From Dipteronia dyeriana (Eukaryota; Streptophyta; Magnoliopsida; Sapindales; Sapindaceae): 64,000 bases of DNA. The notes under the pieces were generated by a model that did not search any database, had not been told where the DNA came from, and was given only the letters and a program-made list of their open reading frames with translations. A program made the position numbers and the translations under genes. The first letter of the stretch is position 1, and the number at the start of each line of letters is the position of its first letter. The DNA is taken from assembly GCA_032871835.1 (NCBI GenBank), contig CM065303.1:59930597-59994596 (forward strand). The letters run 5' to 3'. Below, one piece after another: positions 13,101 to 24,579 of this stretch.

Positions 13101-14708
13101 ACTACAAAGTCAACTTTCGTTGATTGGCTTATCCACCTAGATGGGAAAATTGACCCGACTTCCTTCGTAAAGACTGATGTACAACAGTCCATGGGTCATG
13201 TACTTGAGTTTGTCATGCATATTGCTCAGCAGCTCCTTTATAATAAGGAGGATACAGTGGGATGGATCAAGAAATGTCATGCAAATGTCAAGGACTACTA
13301 CCCACTGATGGTTTTGAGATTGGTTGTCATAGTTTGTTTGCTCCATTTGAACTTTGGGAAGTGTGAAAATCCACTTTTCGACTTGCTGGGTAAGAACTAT
13401 ATTACTAATCAACTGCCACAGGAATTTAGTGATGTCCTCTACAGAGGACGGAAATATAATGGTCTTAATATAAATGCTAATTTGATTGCTGAAGCATTTA
13501 AAACGATTGGCAATCCTCTTGTAATTGTGAGTTTGGGGAAGAATTGTTCAAAATTTCTATGTCCAGATGCAATAGTTGTAGACATGAAAGTTTGTAGATG
13601 CGAGGACATATTAGGAACTTTGTTTCCAAAGGTTGAATCTATGGGAGCTACTACATCGAAAGCTACTAATCTTTATAGGGAAGTATATTCTACAGAACAT
13701 TATGATGAAGGGAAGAGTTCAAAATTTCCATCTCCGATCTCTGCATCCCTAGTGGATCAGGACTCGAATATGTGGAAAACAAAGGACAGAAACCAGTGGA
13801 TGAACCCGGGAAAAATATGGAAAATATTTGAGGTGTTAAATCTTGGAGACAATGAAAATGATCAGAAGAACATGGTATTAAATGCTCCAACTATTAAGGT
13901 ATGGAGAATTGTTTAACATTGACAGATGACGACCATTCTAGCGTGTCTCGTTTTATTTTCTGATTTGCTCTTTTGTGTATCCTACAGGAGGATATACAGA
14001 AAATCTGTTGCTATCTAGTTACTGCAACGAATGGATTAATTCAGAAGAAATCTTTTGACAATGAAGATAAAAGCCCGATGGATGAAGCAGCCAGTATGCT
14101 TGAAGAATTGATGCAACTTTATGCTGCATTGGATGTGCGGTCAGTTTAAAATTTACATTCTTATGAAACTTTAAATGCATTAAACTTTTCATAATAGCAT
14201 CCTAAAATGGACATAGTTTATCTATTTTCTGACTCGGTTGTTGCATGGATACATAATATTTAGGTTGTGAATGGAATTGTAATTGGATTTGACATGGTTG
14301 ATGCATTATCTCAGGATTGATTATCACTGGTTTTAAATGTGTAGTTATCTTTTCTGTCTTATAAATTCAAAAAACTACAGTGAGCTGGAACTCAAAAACA
14401 ACGCTTCAACTGTTGGAGAACTTTTCAAGAGGTTGCAGTCAAGAAGGCCGACAATGGAGCCTTTCTTGAATAAGCTGTTCTCGCAGCAGTATACAACCCG
14501 TAAGGGAAAGGGGTCGGAGAGTGGTATTGCATCAGGTGGCAGGTGTGATGAGGAAAAAAACAATGGCAAGGTGAAGGCTTCGTCACGTACTAATGCTTCT
14601 GGAACCCAAGGCAATAGTCTGGAGACTAAAAACAAGGGAATGGCAACGAACAAGTTCACCAAAAGCATCTGGCGAATAAAGAGGCACAACACAAGCACAA
14701 GTAAATAA
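1153..14708 (+). CDS. TRANK1-like protein: Upf1/SEN1-type helicase + UvrD-type P-loop domain + TPR-like helices
   Basis: Fourteen exons join in frame with GT-AG introns: 1153-1275, 2176-2721, 2924-4141, 4281-4608, 5276-5531, 5625-5841, 5944-6293, 6444-6974, 7346-8525, 8860-9213, 10047-10284, 11227-13898, 13988-14139, 14381-14708 (8493 nt, 2830 residues). An ATG at 1156 could also serve as start. The first helicase is complete: Walker A GPPGTGKT (about 279-286), DEAA (591-594), GDECQLP (617-623), [17 protein letters not shown] and VALTRAR. A second P-loop GQSGTGKT (about 1110-1117) is followed by QNFRT, CKGVEFQ and [13 protein letters not shown], the UvrD/Rep pattern. In that domain Walker B reads INEVQEL (Asn1394) and motif III reads GNTAQ (Asn1423), where Asp is expected. 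From about residue 1700 the protein is helical and TPR-like. The tail is Lys/Arg-rich and could be nuclear. Plant relatives are annotated as TPR and ankyrin repeat-containing protein 1-like; their function is not established. RNA or DNA unwinding is inferred from the motifs. Confidence 0.9.
9399..9462 (+). repeat. 32-bp tandem duplication in helicase intron 10
   Basis: A 32-bp unit beginning ACCCATGTTTTTG occurs twice in a row (9399-9430 and 9431-9462). It lies in the 833-bp intron between the exons ending at 9213 and starting at 10047, so it does not affect coding. Confidence 0.85.
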
Positions 14709-15675
14709 TTTTCATTTTATTATGGTTATCTCTGTAAAGTTATGAAGCTTATACAGATTGTTGGTATTGTTCTATTTGAACTTTGGAGTTGTGATATCAT
14801 AGAAACCGTACAATCAAATTGCGAAAATGCGGATGTGTACAGAAAATTGCTGTTTGGTTGGAAAGAAAAAAAATAGAAAAACAGAGAATTCTTTAGGATA
14901 GGGATCTGTGTTGAGCCTCTGGAATGTTTATAAATTATAACAGGCTGTAACATATTTATATAGAAATCTCTATAACTAATTTCTTAGAATTGCAGGGGTC
15001 ATAAATCTTAATATTGAACTTAGGGCAGTACTTGATTTGACTGCATTCTATAGGGTTGTACCGGATAGAGAGATTAAATTTAGTGCTCTATATTGTTTGG
15101 AATAAGATAGTATTTGGACATAACTAGATTAGTTAATATATTTTTTAATTAAATTAAATATACATTTTTTTGAAATATAATTAAAGATATTTAATTAATA
15201 ATGATTTTTTTTTTGAAAAAAATTAATCTTCTTGACCGTCAGAGGAACTATCTGCTCCAGTCGATCTCCGATTGACCGACCTGGGCCCTAATTATGTCAT
15301 TTTACATAATCTGTCCCATACAATTAAGCTTTTCTGGAAACAACCAACCAGACTTCAATATTCATTGCAAACCTTGTTATTAGTTTTTCAATTTATTTAG
15401 TTTTTAATTATTTTGTTCCAAGATATCTGGAAATTTCCGGATTTATTTTAATCATAGGGTTTCTATATCTATTTTGTCCGATCTCACGGCATACAACACA
15501 TCAAATATAGTATCACTCTATTTTTAATCGCATTCTATATTACACCAAACATAATATAACATATAATTAATCCAATCATATCATATCCCATAAAAATAAT
15601 CTTATAATATCCCACATGCTAAGTTCAAAAATTAAATGGAACCATTATGAGGTGGTATCGCAAGAGTATCACTCC
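14709..15675. other. 3' flank of the helicase gene and intergenic DNA
   Basis: This stretch contains the likely 3' UTR of the helicase gene (AT-rich, with ATAA/ATTA-type signals after the stop at 14706-14708) and then AT-rich intergenic sequence. I see no coding segment. Confidence 0.5.
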
Positions 15676-16598
15676 TTTAAAAATGAGTGTTTCTATTGTC
15701 ACACCCTATTGAATTATTTATACCTCACTTTTTAAATTAGTTAGTATTATTTTTTTCCTCTTGATCAAATTATTTGAAAAGACGTATCATTTTTATTTTA
15801 AAAAATCCTATACAAAGTAAAACTAGTAAAACTAATAAAACCTATTTTCCTTATTTCAAAACCTTAACTAAATAGATTATTTTAAATCATCGAATGTTTA
15901 CTATTTATATTTATATTTTATTTCAGATCTCGATCGATCTCATATTTTCTATGTTTAGTATTTATTGATTTCATTGTTTCACATGTTTGTTTTGTTTTTA
16001 TTTTCAAATTCTAGATTCATGTTTGCTATTTTTTTCTCTGGTTTATTTTCTTTCAAATCTTCTAGGCATTCTATGATTTATATAAATTCTTTTGTAGATT
16101 TTATTCCGGATGTTCCAAAGTTATTTTAATGTTATTTATAAAAAAAAAACAACGAAATCGGACCAAGAATCACAACCAAGAAAACCTTATCTCTGACGAA
16201 ACGAAACCACATTAAAACCCTAACTCAATCGCACAAACAAATCATAAGACGTTCAATATCACACTTATAATCTACACTCACAATCTACCACCAACAATTC
16301 AATTGACTACAAAAAAAAAAAATCGTATATAATAAGGACGGTTTCACCGTGAAATAAGAAGAAAAAACAAGTCCTGCAAATGGATGTGAGAAAATTGTAT
16401 ATAAAGATCAAAGATGAAGTGTATTTTATTTTTACTTTTCTAAAAAAGATATAGGGTGTATTAAGTTTGAAAAATATATAAAAGGGTAATCTTGGAAATA
16501 AATAAAAACATTTTATTTTATATAATTAAATCAAAATTTTAAAAGTGGGGTATAAGTAGTTCAGTAATGGGTGTGCCAACAACACCACTCTTAAAAAC
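15676..16598. mobile_element. Probable small TIR element
   Basis: The left end (TTTAAAAATGAGTG..., through TCACACCC, TTATACCTCAC to about 15740) matches the reverse complement of the right end (TTTTTAAGAGTGGTG..., GCACACCC, TTATACCCCAC, about 16530-16598) over roughly 60 bp with several mismatches. The interior is AT-rich and has no recognisable protein. I found no clear target duplication, so the superfamily is unknown. Confidence 0.45.
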
Positions 16599-16884
16599 TT
16601 ATGTTTTAAAACACCTAAAATTGTATTCTTTCAAAAATACCCCATAGTACTTCCATGTCAGCTTTCTTTCATCCGGTTTATAGTAACAGAGTTGCAAAGT
16701 AGAGAGAGAATGTCCCGTTAAAACCCAAATGATTACTCGAACAATGATGGAGTGACGCTACGCTGCCGCACTTGAGGGTCGGGGCCAGTGCCTCCAGAGA
16801 TTTTTTTTCAATTTAAAACCCAATTTGGGTTTTGGCTTTGAATCTTCCATTGTTAAAGTTGTTGAGGGTCGTTAAGATTTTTGA
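16599..16884. other. Intergenic DNA without recognised features
   Basis: AT-rich sequence with a GAGAGAGA tract near 16702. I see no gene or element end here. Confidence 0.4.
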
Positions 16885-17125
16885 GTGGGGAAGATGATGA
16901 ACAATAACTTGGTGATTGTGTTCCGAGACTTTTATCGGAGATTTCAGAAAGACTTTCCGAGACTTTTGAAAAGCTTTCAAAAGTTTCAAAAGTCTCGGGA
17001 ACCATATTCAAAGTCTCGAACAAAAGTCTCAGAAAGCTTATATAAAAGTCTCAGAATATGTTATAAAAGACTCGGGAACCCTGTTCAAAAGTCTTAGAAA
17101 GCTTATACAAAGTCTCTGAACAAAG
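16885..17125 (+). repeat. Imperfect minisatellite of GTCTC and AAAGCTT blocks
   Basis: Short blocks of the type AAAAGTCTC, AGAAAGCTTAT and GGAACC recur irregularly from about 16925 to 17125. They keep a 70-codon frame open by chance, and the predicted peptide is low-complexity (Arg, Lys, Ser, Phe, Tyr). It lies outside the CACTA element, but its alternation of CTCG with A-rich spacers resembles the minisatellites inside that element. I do not regard it as a gene. Confidence 0.55.
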
Positions 17126-17966
17126 TAGAATCATTCAATTGTTGATCAAATCCATTCGAGAGGCGAGAGCCATCATTACATTTGGCCTAGAGTTTCATTG
17201 AATCCACTTTTAAATTGCAATTGCTCAGTATTTGCATTTTTCGAAGTTGTATAAGATCACACGTCTTATCATTTTGATATTCACAAACTAATAAGATATG
17301 TGATCTTATGTAATTATATGAACGTTGAATTCGTTGGAGAAGAATATGAAATTGGATTTCAGTTTATATAGTTTTCACTTTAAAACAGTTAGAGAGAGAA
17401 GTAGATCTCAGACAACTTCAAAGCATCTTTTAAAAGTTAAAAGTCAAAAAAATAATTAAAAAATATGCATAGTAAAGACATTTTAAGAAATAATTTATTT
17501 TGATATATTTTAAACTTAAGTTATTAAGGTGGTTCCTCACATGCAACACCAACTAAAGTGGTGTCTCACGGGCAACACCAACTCAAAAGAGTACTAAAAA
17601 CTCATATTTACTCTACTAAATAGGTTCTAAAATTATAGAACAATCAAAGGACATGATTATACACATAATAACACATGGTGTACTGAAGATTTTTTAGTTA
17701 TTTAGATTTAGCTTGTAGTTGTATTCTCCATTATTCAAAGATTTTTAAATATATAATTACACCAAAAATTACAATAAAAATAATGCAACCCGAACCAAAC
17801 AACCCACGTGGCCATTAAGTTTGTAATATACAAATAAAAAACAATAAAACCTTTATAAATAATCAACTTTCATACAAAAGCAGATAGAGCGTTTCCTAAC
17901 ATGTTTTCAATTTACATGCAATTTTTGTATCATGTATTCAGTGGGAGAATATTGTTTTACATTATT
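17126..17966. other. Intergenic DNA
   Basis: AT-rich sequence with no recognised gene. The last three bases (17964-17966, ATT) are the left copy of the CACTA target duplication. Confidence 0.5.
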
Positions 17967-17980
17967 CACTGCAAGAAAAA
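17967..17980 (+). repeat. Left terminal inverted repeat of the CACTA element
   Basis: CACTGCAAGAAAAA is the inverted partner of 24541-24554, with one mismatch (G for A at position 5). Confidence 0.9.
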
Positions 17981-18639
17981 TAACCAATAACAACGAATCA
18001 AAATCGTCACAAATACATTTAATTCATCGTAAAAAGACTATTAGCAACAAAATATTTTCGTTACAACATTCGTCGTATTAGATCGATCAAATTCACTAGA
18101 ACGTGATTTCGTTATAATAAATATCTTTAAGCACGAATTATTTGTGTGGCTATATCAACGCTTTGGCAATGATAACCTAATCTTCACTATAAATGAATTA
18201 TAACAATTGATATTTAATGTGAAAATAGTGAGATATGTCATTTTTTTTTATTGTGTGTTGTAATGATATCACCGTTTTAATAACTTAAGTTTAAAAGACA
18301 CCTATTACGGTGAACTATCCAAATTGTCCATAAACTTTAATTTTTAAAATGTAACTTTCTGAACTCGTCTGTATCTCCTCAAAAAAATTATCTGAAAAAG
18401 TTGTCTCTTTCTCTAAAAAAGTTGTCTCCCTCTAGATTCTACACAAGAATGTAACAAATATTTATGATCTAGTGTATTCTCCTTTTTGTTTTTATGTATT
18501 TAAGATACTTTACATGCATTTCTGTATGGGTTAACAATGTATCCATTTCTTATGATATGTTGTTCCAGTCTTTGTAAGAACATGTATTAACATTTAATAT
18601 ATATGATTTTTTTTTAATATATGACCGAGAATATTTATA

Positions 18640-18960
18640 GAAGAATCGAACTTATTTTATATTGGATCGAACTTTTTTTTTTATTTGGAAAAAAACTCGA
18701 TTATTTGAAACAATGCTCGATAATTTTAAAAATATTCTCGATCCCTTACAAGAGTTCTCGATCCCTTACAAAAGTTCTAGATCCATTGAAAAAGTTCTCG
18801 ATCCATTACTAAAAGTTCTCGATCTCTTACAAAAAAGCTCGATCCCTTACAAAAAGTTCTCAATTCCTTTGAAAAAAGCTTGATCCCTTAGAAAATGTTA
18901 TCGATCCCTTTCCAAAAAGCTCGATCCCTTAGAAAATGTTCTCGACCCCTCAAAAGAATT
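18640..18960 (+). repeat. CTCGATCCCTTACAAAAAG minisatellite
   Basis: About a dozen imperfect units of roughly 20 bp, built on CTCGATCC, then CTTACAAAA or CTTAGAAAA, then GTT. The array lies directly downstream of the 3' end of the Ulp1 gene. Its unit is clearly related to the array at 22075-22840 and runs in the same direction. Confidence 0.85.
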
Positions 18961-20745
18961 AATTTAAAAATCTAAACGGGCTGGGAGTTAGAAAAAATCT
19001 CAACTGCCATATTCTCCCGAATGATCTCTATATCGTCTTCTGACCAATCGAAATCCTTCATGTCCGTCAGTAAGTACTCGATCAATCTCAATGTGTGGGG
19101 ACCACAGTTACCCTTGCAGTTGGACACAATAGCATGCGCTAATAAAACAATAGATTTTTAATAACACAATATCAAAGTTAATGAAAACAAAATGTCTTAC
19201 GATTTCTTCTGTTGGGGATACGTGTTTCAGACACCACGCTGACTGAGAAGGGCTTATTCTTATTGGCGAAGGTCTCACGGGCAGCCGGTCGCGCAGTATG
19301 AAACTCGACATGATGCAACATCGATGACAAAAACCAGTTCAAGAGGGCTACCTGCTGCTTCCGGATATTCACCGCGACATTTTGTCTTTAGGGGTTGAGT
19401 ATAAACATCTTCCTAGAGGTGAGGTCAACGGTCACCAAGAGCCAATGTTGGTGCCCAATGTTGCACGGTATCGTGACCTGTAAATGTAACAAGAATGTGT
19501 TAAGATGTACAAAGACATTTATAATATAAAATTGCAAACCAATTAACACTTACCATGTCAACCTCGTGCATCGGACGACTTCCAATAGGGGCACCACCAC
19601 GTACCGTCGTAAGGTCGTCATCGGTCCATCAGAACCTGAGCACATTCCACCACACTGTGGTGATCTCCCCACGAGCATCACGAGACATCATTCTTCTGTA
19701 CTGGTGCTCAAGTAATGACTGTAGAAACATTTAATCGATAAAAAAATATTAATATTTTACAAACTAACTTACAAGCATGCGTAATCATTCTTTTTAAAAT
19801 ACTTACAAAAAACTGCGTATCCAATATGTTGATCATCTGGTTGTACGCCCTCGGGAATGCTCATGATGCTTCCGAAGAATATGGAGGTACACATCTATAT
19901 GCTGAGAATATATACATGTAATAAAGTGTTAGGAGTGTATAATTACTAAAACAAACATAAAATAAAAAATTCCCGCTCGTACGTACCTCGTCCTCCAAGC
20001 CCATGAAGTTGGTTTGCATCCGATGGAACCATGCAACATCAACTAGCTCTAGCACGTACACATCGATGGGGGAGGTGGAGGGGACGGCTCCAGCTCGATC
20101 GATGGGAGGTCCAACAGAACCGCTGTAAGTGTAACATACCCTGTATCTATGGTACGGTGGTGAGCCTCACTCTCCGGAACTGCCCCTCTGGTATGTGGAT
20201 CCTCCCGACGTCCACTAGTCCTGTTTGTCCTTCGGTACACCAACCTATCCTATCTCTCAGAGTAAAGTCTGGATCAGGATCATGACCAGGTGGACCATCC
20301 TGGTGCGTATGCTTCCTCGAGCCCTAAAGTCCCCGGTCAATGCGAGCAACTCCCGATGCTGGTGCTGGCGATCCTCCCCGCTCTTTCGAATCATATCCAG
20401 CAATTCCTGGTGCTGCTGTTGTCGATCATTCTCACTCTTTCGGAGGGCTTCACGCAACTCGTTGAACCGATGTTCTCATGGGGCCTGAAATCATGTCAAC
20501 ATTGTTAGTACTAAAACTATCAACATGTAACGTTAATAAAAAAAAACTATCATCTCAACTTACCTCCCCATCACGTCCAATGCCTGCACGGGAATCCCCT
20601 CTAAATGCAGCATGTCCAGGGGTGGTAAACCAAACCCTTCTATGCCTTACTCGTCGAGGAGACGCCTCAGATCCATCAGTGTCCATGTCACTAAAACCCG
20701 GACCCGATAGGTCAGAAGCCTCCGTCTCACTGTGCCTCCCACCCC

Positions 20746-20782
20746 TACCCTCACCCTCACCCTCACCCTCACCCTCCTCCTC
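20746..20782 (+). repeat. (CCCTCA)n microsatellite, G-rich on the coding strand
   Basis: Five or so CCCTCA/CCCTAC units lie inside the Ulp1 gene. On the coding (minus) strand they read GGGTGAGGG and encode a Gly-Glu run. Five successive GGG runs separated by TGA could form a G-quadruplex. Confidence 0.8.
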
Positions 20783-21630
20783 GGAACCCTCTCCATTTCT
20801 TCCGCCAGTGGTAGTCTGATCAGGGACAGTCAGAAGGTGAACCCTGTCCTCCTTTACATACAGGATCCCCCCTCACTTAGGCCTGTGAGGTACGGTGTCT
20901 TCGTCTCAGCTGCTGTGGGCACGGTTTCCTTCCTCACAGACATCTGAAAGCTTAGTTAGAGGAATGTCATTGTAAACATTGTAAGTAATATACTGATTAA
21001 TAAATTAAATAAATACCCTTACACTGAAAATCTTGGTCAGCTTCTTCCTTCTAGGTTGTTTGGTCAACTCCCACTTCAACATACGAAGAGAAAGCTCTGT
21101 AACCCTTCGGGAGCAAAAATTGACGCCTAACTAGAGGATCACCTCGGAAGCAAATATCTGCATAAAAGATAAGTACAGTTAGAATACAAAAAATTTAGAC
21201 AACGAAATATAAAGTACATTTTGTAATTCAAAGTTCTTACCAAGAGGGCATGCGATAGACTGTAAATGTTGTACCTCTCAACGGTATGTACAACCGTGCC
21301 ATGTGACTGCTGGCATCTCTCCTCACGTTGCCGGGGTAACACATACTTGAATGAAAAGATAGAATGCCTATAGACGTGGGCACCCCACTAGAATGCATCG
21401 AAGGCAGTGAGGTCATCCACCAACGGAAACTGCCAAACTGGAATCTTGAATCTCTCGTCTATCCCCATCAGTATCCAGTTCAACATGTACATGAGGCACA
21501 ACTTCACAATATCGTACACCTCCTGAAAATTTCCGAGGGTAAGAACAACCCTCAACTCCTCCAACGATACCTCATCGGCTCTAGGAAAGTACCGTTGATG
21601 TATGCCATTCTCCACTGCAGCATACAGACT

Positions 21631-21700
21631 TGTGTCCGGTACGACTCCAAAATGTAATCTGGTGATGTGTCCGGTACGACTCCAAAATGTAATCTGGTGA
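21631..21700 (-). repeat. 35-bp perfect tandem duplication inside DUF1985
   Basis: The 35-bp unit starting TGTGTCCGGTACGACTCC occurs at 21631-21665 and again at 21666-21700 without a difference. Because 35 is not a multiple of three, it throws the Ulp1 gene out of frame. Confidence 0.95.
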
Positions 21701-22074
21701 TGAGACAGAATTCCACCTTCGAAAACCTCACCATATGGTTCCGTAACAAGAACCACATCTCATCTGTTGGCCTATCATGGTCCAACTCCCGCAACAGCAG
21801 CCGATGGATAACACCACCCAAAAACTTTATCTCCCGGTGCATCGACATGAAATGTTCGAAACAGGACGCCATGAACCGACGCCGATCCTCAACAATAAAA
21901 TCTTTAGGGATCTGGTTCAGTGCATCGTTTATACGGGCGAGGGCTTCAAAATGGTCGTGTCGAATCAATTTTTCCTTGAACCAATCTCCCTCTGGAGTTT
22001 TAGGAAAACCCTTCAACCTGCTCCCCATCTGCAATGCCATGGAAACAATACATAAGTAAACTGGAAAAAAACTG

Positions 22075-22840
22075 GAAAAAACTCGGTTCTTTGAAAAATA
22101 TTCTCGAACTTTTAAAAATATTTCTCGATCATTTAAAAAAATTCTCGATCCTTTTAAAAAATCTCGACCCTTTGAAAAATATTCTCGATCGTTTGAAAAA
22201 TATTCTCGATCGTTTGAAAAATATTCTCGATCGTTTGAAAAATATTCTCGATCGTTTGAAATATATTCTCGATCGTTTGAAACAATTTCTCGATCCTTTG
22301 ATAAAATTCTCAATCATTTGAAAAATTTCTTGATCCTTTGAAAAATCTCGACCCTTTGAAAACAATATCGATCGTTTGAAAAATCTTCTTGATTGTCAGA
22401 AAAATATTCTCGATCATTTGAAACAATTTCTCGATACTTTGAAAAATTTCTTGATCCTTTGAAAAATATTTTTGATCATTTTAAAAAATCTCGACCCTTT
22501 GAAAAAAATTCTCGATCATTTGAAAAAAATTCTCGATCTCTGAGAAATATTCTTGATTCTTTGAAAAGTTTTCGACACATTGAAAACATTCTCGATCATT
22601 TGAAAAATATTCTCGATCTATTTAACAAATTCTTGAGCCCTTGAAAATTATTCACTATCGTTTGTAAAATTATCGATCCGTTGTAAAATTATCGATCCTT
22701 TCACAAATATGCTCGATTCTTTCAAAAATTTCCCCGATTCTTTTTAAAAAGACCTCGATTTTGTTCCAAAAAACCTCGATTTCGCTTAAAAATTTCTCGA
22801 TTAATTTGTTTTTTTTTTCAAAAATCATCGATACCCAAAA
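22075..22840 (+). repeat. CTCGATCGTTTGAAAAATATT minisatellite
   Basis: About 35 imperfect units of roughly 20-21 bp, built on CTCGATC, then (G/C)TTTGAAAAA, then TATT. The units between about 22160 and 22290 are nearly identical. The array lies immediately upstream of the Ulp1 start, so on the minus strand it can be read as repeated Asp-Arg-Glu-Tyr-Phe-Ser, but I take it as leader or intron, not protein. Confidence 0.9.
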
Positions 22841-23394
22841 TTTCACATTCTTCATAACATATTCAACCTCATTTCAAACCCTAACCTAGACCACAACCAT
22901 TCTCAGATATGTTTTTCAACCCTAATCTACAGTTTCAATCAACAAAACACAAGTCTAACATGCAATAACAAGTTATCAACAACAAATCCAGAAAAAAAAC
23001 AAACAAACTGAACTTACCTTTGTCAATCGCAAGAAATCTAGTGTATTTTCGTTCCGGTCATTTCGCCGTCGATATCGTTGTCGCCGATTAGCTTTCCATC
23101 GGTTTATTTCGGTTTTTTTCTCACTCTTGCTTTTCTCAGACTAAGAAAACGACAACCTTATCTATTTTTCAATAATTCGGGATACTTTTTTCTCTTTACG
23201 TTAAATAGTGCATTTTAAACATATATTAGTAAACTTATGATATTTGCATAACATCCTTCGAAATAGTACCATTATTTTGTTGAGCCCTATAAAATCATAT
23301 GTTTTAGCAACATTAAATCTGTCGTCACTATAAATATGTTCTTACTTAATTGTCAACTAATCATATCACTTGGTCGGCCTTTCCCTTTCCCAAA

Positions 23395-23570
23395 CACACC
23401 GACCCAACACCTGTGCCTTCACATCACTGCCCGATCTATCTCATGGTCTATCACTTTACTAAACACTCCCACCCCACACCCGTGCCTTCATATCACTGCC
23501 CTCCGGCCCTCCCACCCCACACCCGACATCCGTACCTTCACATCACTGCCCTCCCACCCCACACCCCCTC
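23395..23570 (+). repeat. C-rich imperfect repeats in the CACTA right arm
   Basis: Three to four imperfect copies of a unit with CCCACCCCACACCC followed by GTGCCTTCA(C/T)ATCACTGCCC. The composition stands out against the AT-rich subterminal region. Open frames through it are by-products of the repeats. Confidence 0.7.
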
Positions 23571-24540
23571 GCATGATAATAATGAGTATTGCTTAGTTAT
23601 TAGGAGGAATTGAACATACAAACTTTAATGAAATGAAAAACCTTTATTATCTAACTACAAGATTTGATTTGTTCAGAATTGTACCATGTATATATAACAT
23701 ATATGAATTGTTAATTTTTTATTGATTATTTGAATTCAAAATTTAATTGGAAAATAAAAAAAACTTGTTAGATAAATTTAAATTGATTCCACTGATTAAA
23801 ATTTTAATTTCTACAACAAACATTTATTAAGAAACGTATAATGAAGCATTTAATAAAATTATATTTTTTAAAATTATATATAGTCGGGTTAGGAGTCTAT
23901 TAGAGACTAGTGACATCAATTGTAATACGAATGATTCGGAATATAACTCTCACCACATGAGAAATATTTTTCTACATCTTATGATTTAATGAACAAATGT
24001 AAGACTCAAATTATTAATTTATATGATAATTGAATTATGAACGTGTCTCTTAGTATATAAATATTTTTAAAATAAACTAATTATGAATTTTTTTCATTCC
24101 TATATCTCAATTTTATTGTAGTGTTAATTTTAAATATATTATTAAAACCTAAATTAACGAATTATATTTGTCGTTAGAACACAAACAAGATATTGTGGCT
24201 AGAACACACGTTGCAACGAACAATTTAACGTCACTATAAATATACTGTAACAACAATAGTAATTGTTGTTAAAACTATACGTATAGGTAACGTAAAATAT
24301 ATCGTCACTATAAATATGTTCTAACAATGAAAGTTGTTGCCAGAACTGCTTCTATAGTAACGAAATTTTTATTTCCTCACTAAAAGTGCTCTGTAACGAC
24401 AAATATTTTATTGTTGTTACATATATTGTCGTTGCAATACTTTGGTAGCGAAATTTGATTTTCCTTACCAAAAGTTCTTTCCTCGTATACTTTGGTTACA
24501 AATATATGATTATTGTTAAAGATTTTTTCGCTATTGCACT

Positions 24541-24554
24541 TTTTTCTTGTAGTG
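24541..24554 (-). repeat. Right terminal inverted repeat of the CACTA element
   Basis: TTTTTCTTGTAGTG reads CACTACAAGAAAAA on the minus strand and is followed directly by the ATT target duplication. Confidence 0.9.
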
Positions 24555-24579
24555 ATTAGTGCGAAATTTATGACACATC

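Larger units (their letters stand above)
18972..22040 (-). pseudogene. DUF1985-Ulp1 (C48) protease gene of the CACTA element, broken
   Basis: Read from 22040 downward. The N-terminal part matches DUF1985: after MGSRLKGFPKT come RRFMASCFEHF, RPTDEMWFLL and the signature VRFSKVEFCLITRLHFGV. A middle part contains YRHSIFSFKYVLP and HTVERYNIYSLSHALL. The C-terminal part is a C48 cysteine protease: HQHW gives the catalytic His (19445-19447), TVDL the Asp (19424-19426), and NCKGNCGPH the Cys (19104-19106), the last after a GT-AG intron. The gene ends with TAG at 18972-18974. Breaks: a 35-bp tandem duplication at 21631-21700 shifts the frame in DUF1985, and TAA at 19388-19390 falls inside the protease. 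Such proteins are common transposon cargo in plants and could act as SUMO-type deconjugases; no activity is expected from this copy. Confidence 0.85.
17967..24554 (-). mobile_element. Complete CACTA (En/Spm) element carrying a DUF1985-Ulp1 gene
   Basis: The left end is CACTGCAAGAAAAA (17967-17980). The right end is TTTTTCTTGTAGTG (24541-24554), whose reverse complement is CACTACAAGAAAAA, so the terminal repeats match at 13 of 14 positions and carry the CACTA hallmark. The element is flanked by ATT on both sides (17964-17966 and 24555-24557), the 3-bp duplication expected of CACTA transposons. Subterminal regions are rich in short AACGA/TCGTT motifs (about 17980-18190 and 24160-24530), another family trait. 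I found no TNP2-type transposase, so the copy is non-autonomous. Its cargo is a minus-strand DUF1985-Ulp1 gene framed by two minisatellites. Length is 6588 bp. Confidence 0.9.

Noticed and set aside
20031..20947. Plus-strand open frames of 60-113 codons
   Set aside because: They are antisense to the Ulp1 gene of the CACTA element and have no homology.
22034..22855. Long plus and minus frames with repeated Lys-Asn-Ile-Leu-Asp or Asp-Arg-Glu-Tyr-Phe-Ser
   Set aside because: Produced by the CTCGATC minisatellite. They lie in the leader or intron of the Ulp1 gene and have no family match.
23336..23613. Two overlapping Pro/His/Thr-rich frames
   Set aside because: Generated by the C-rich repeats in the CACTA right arm.
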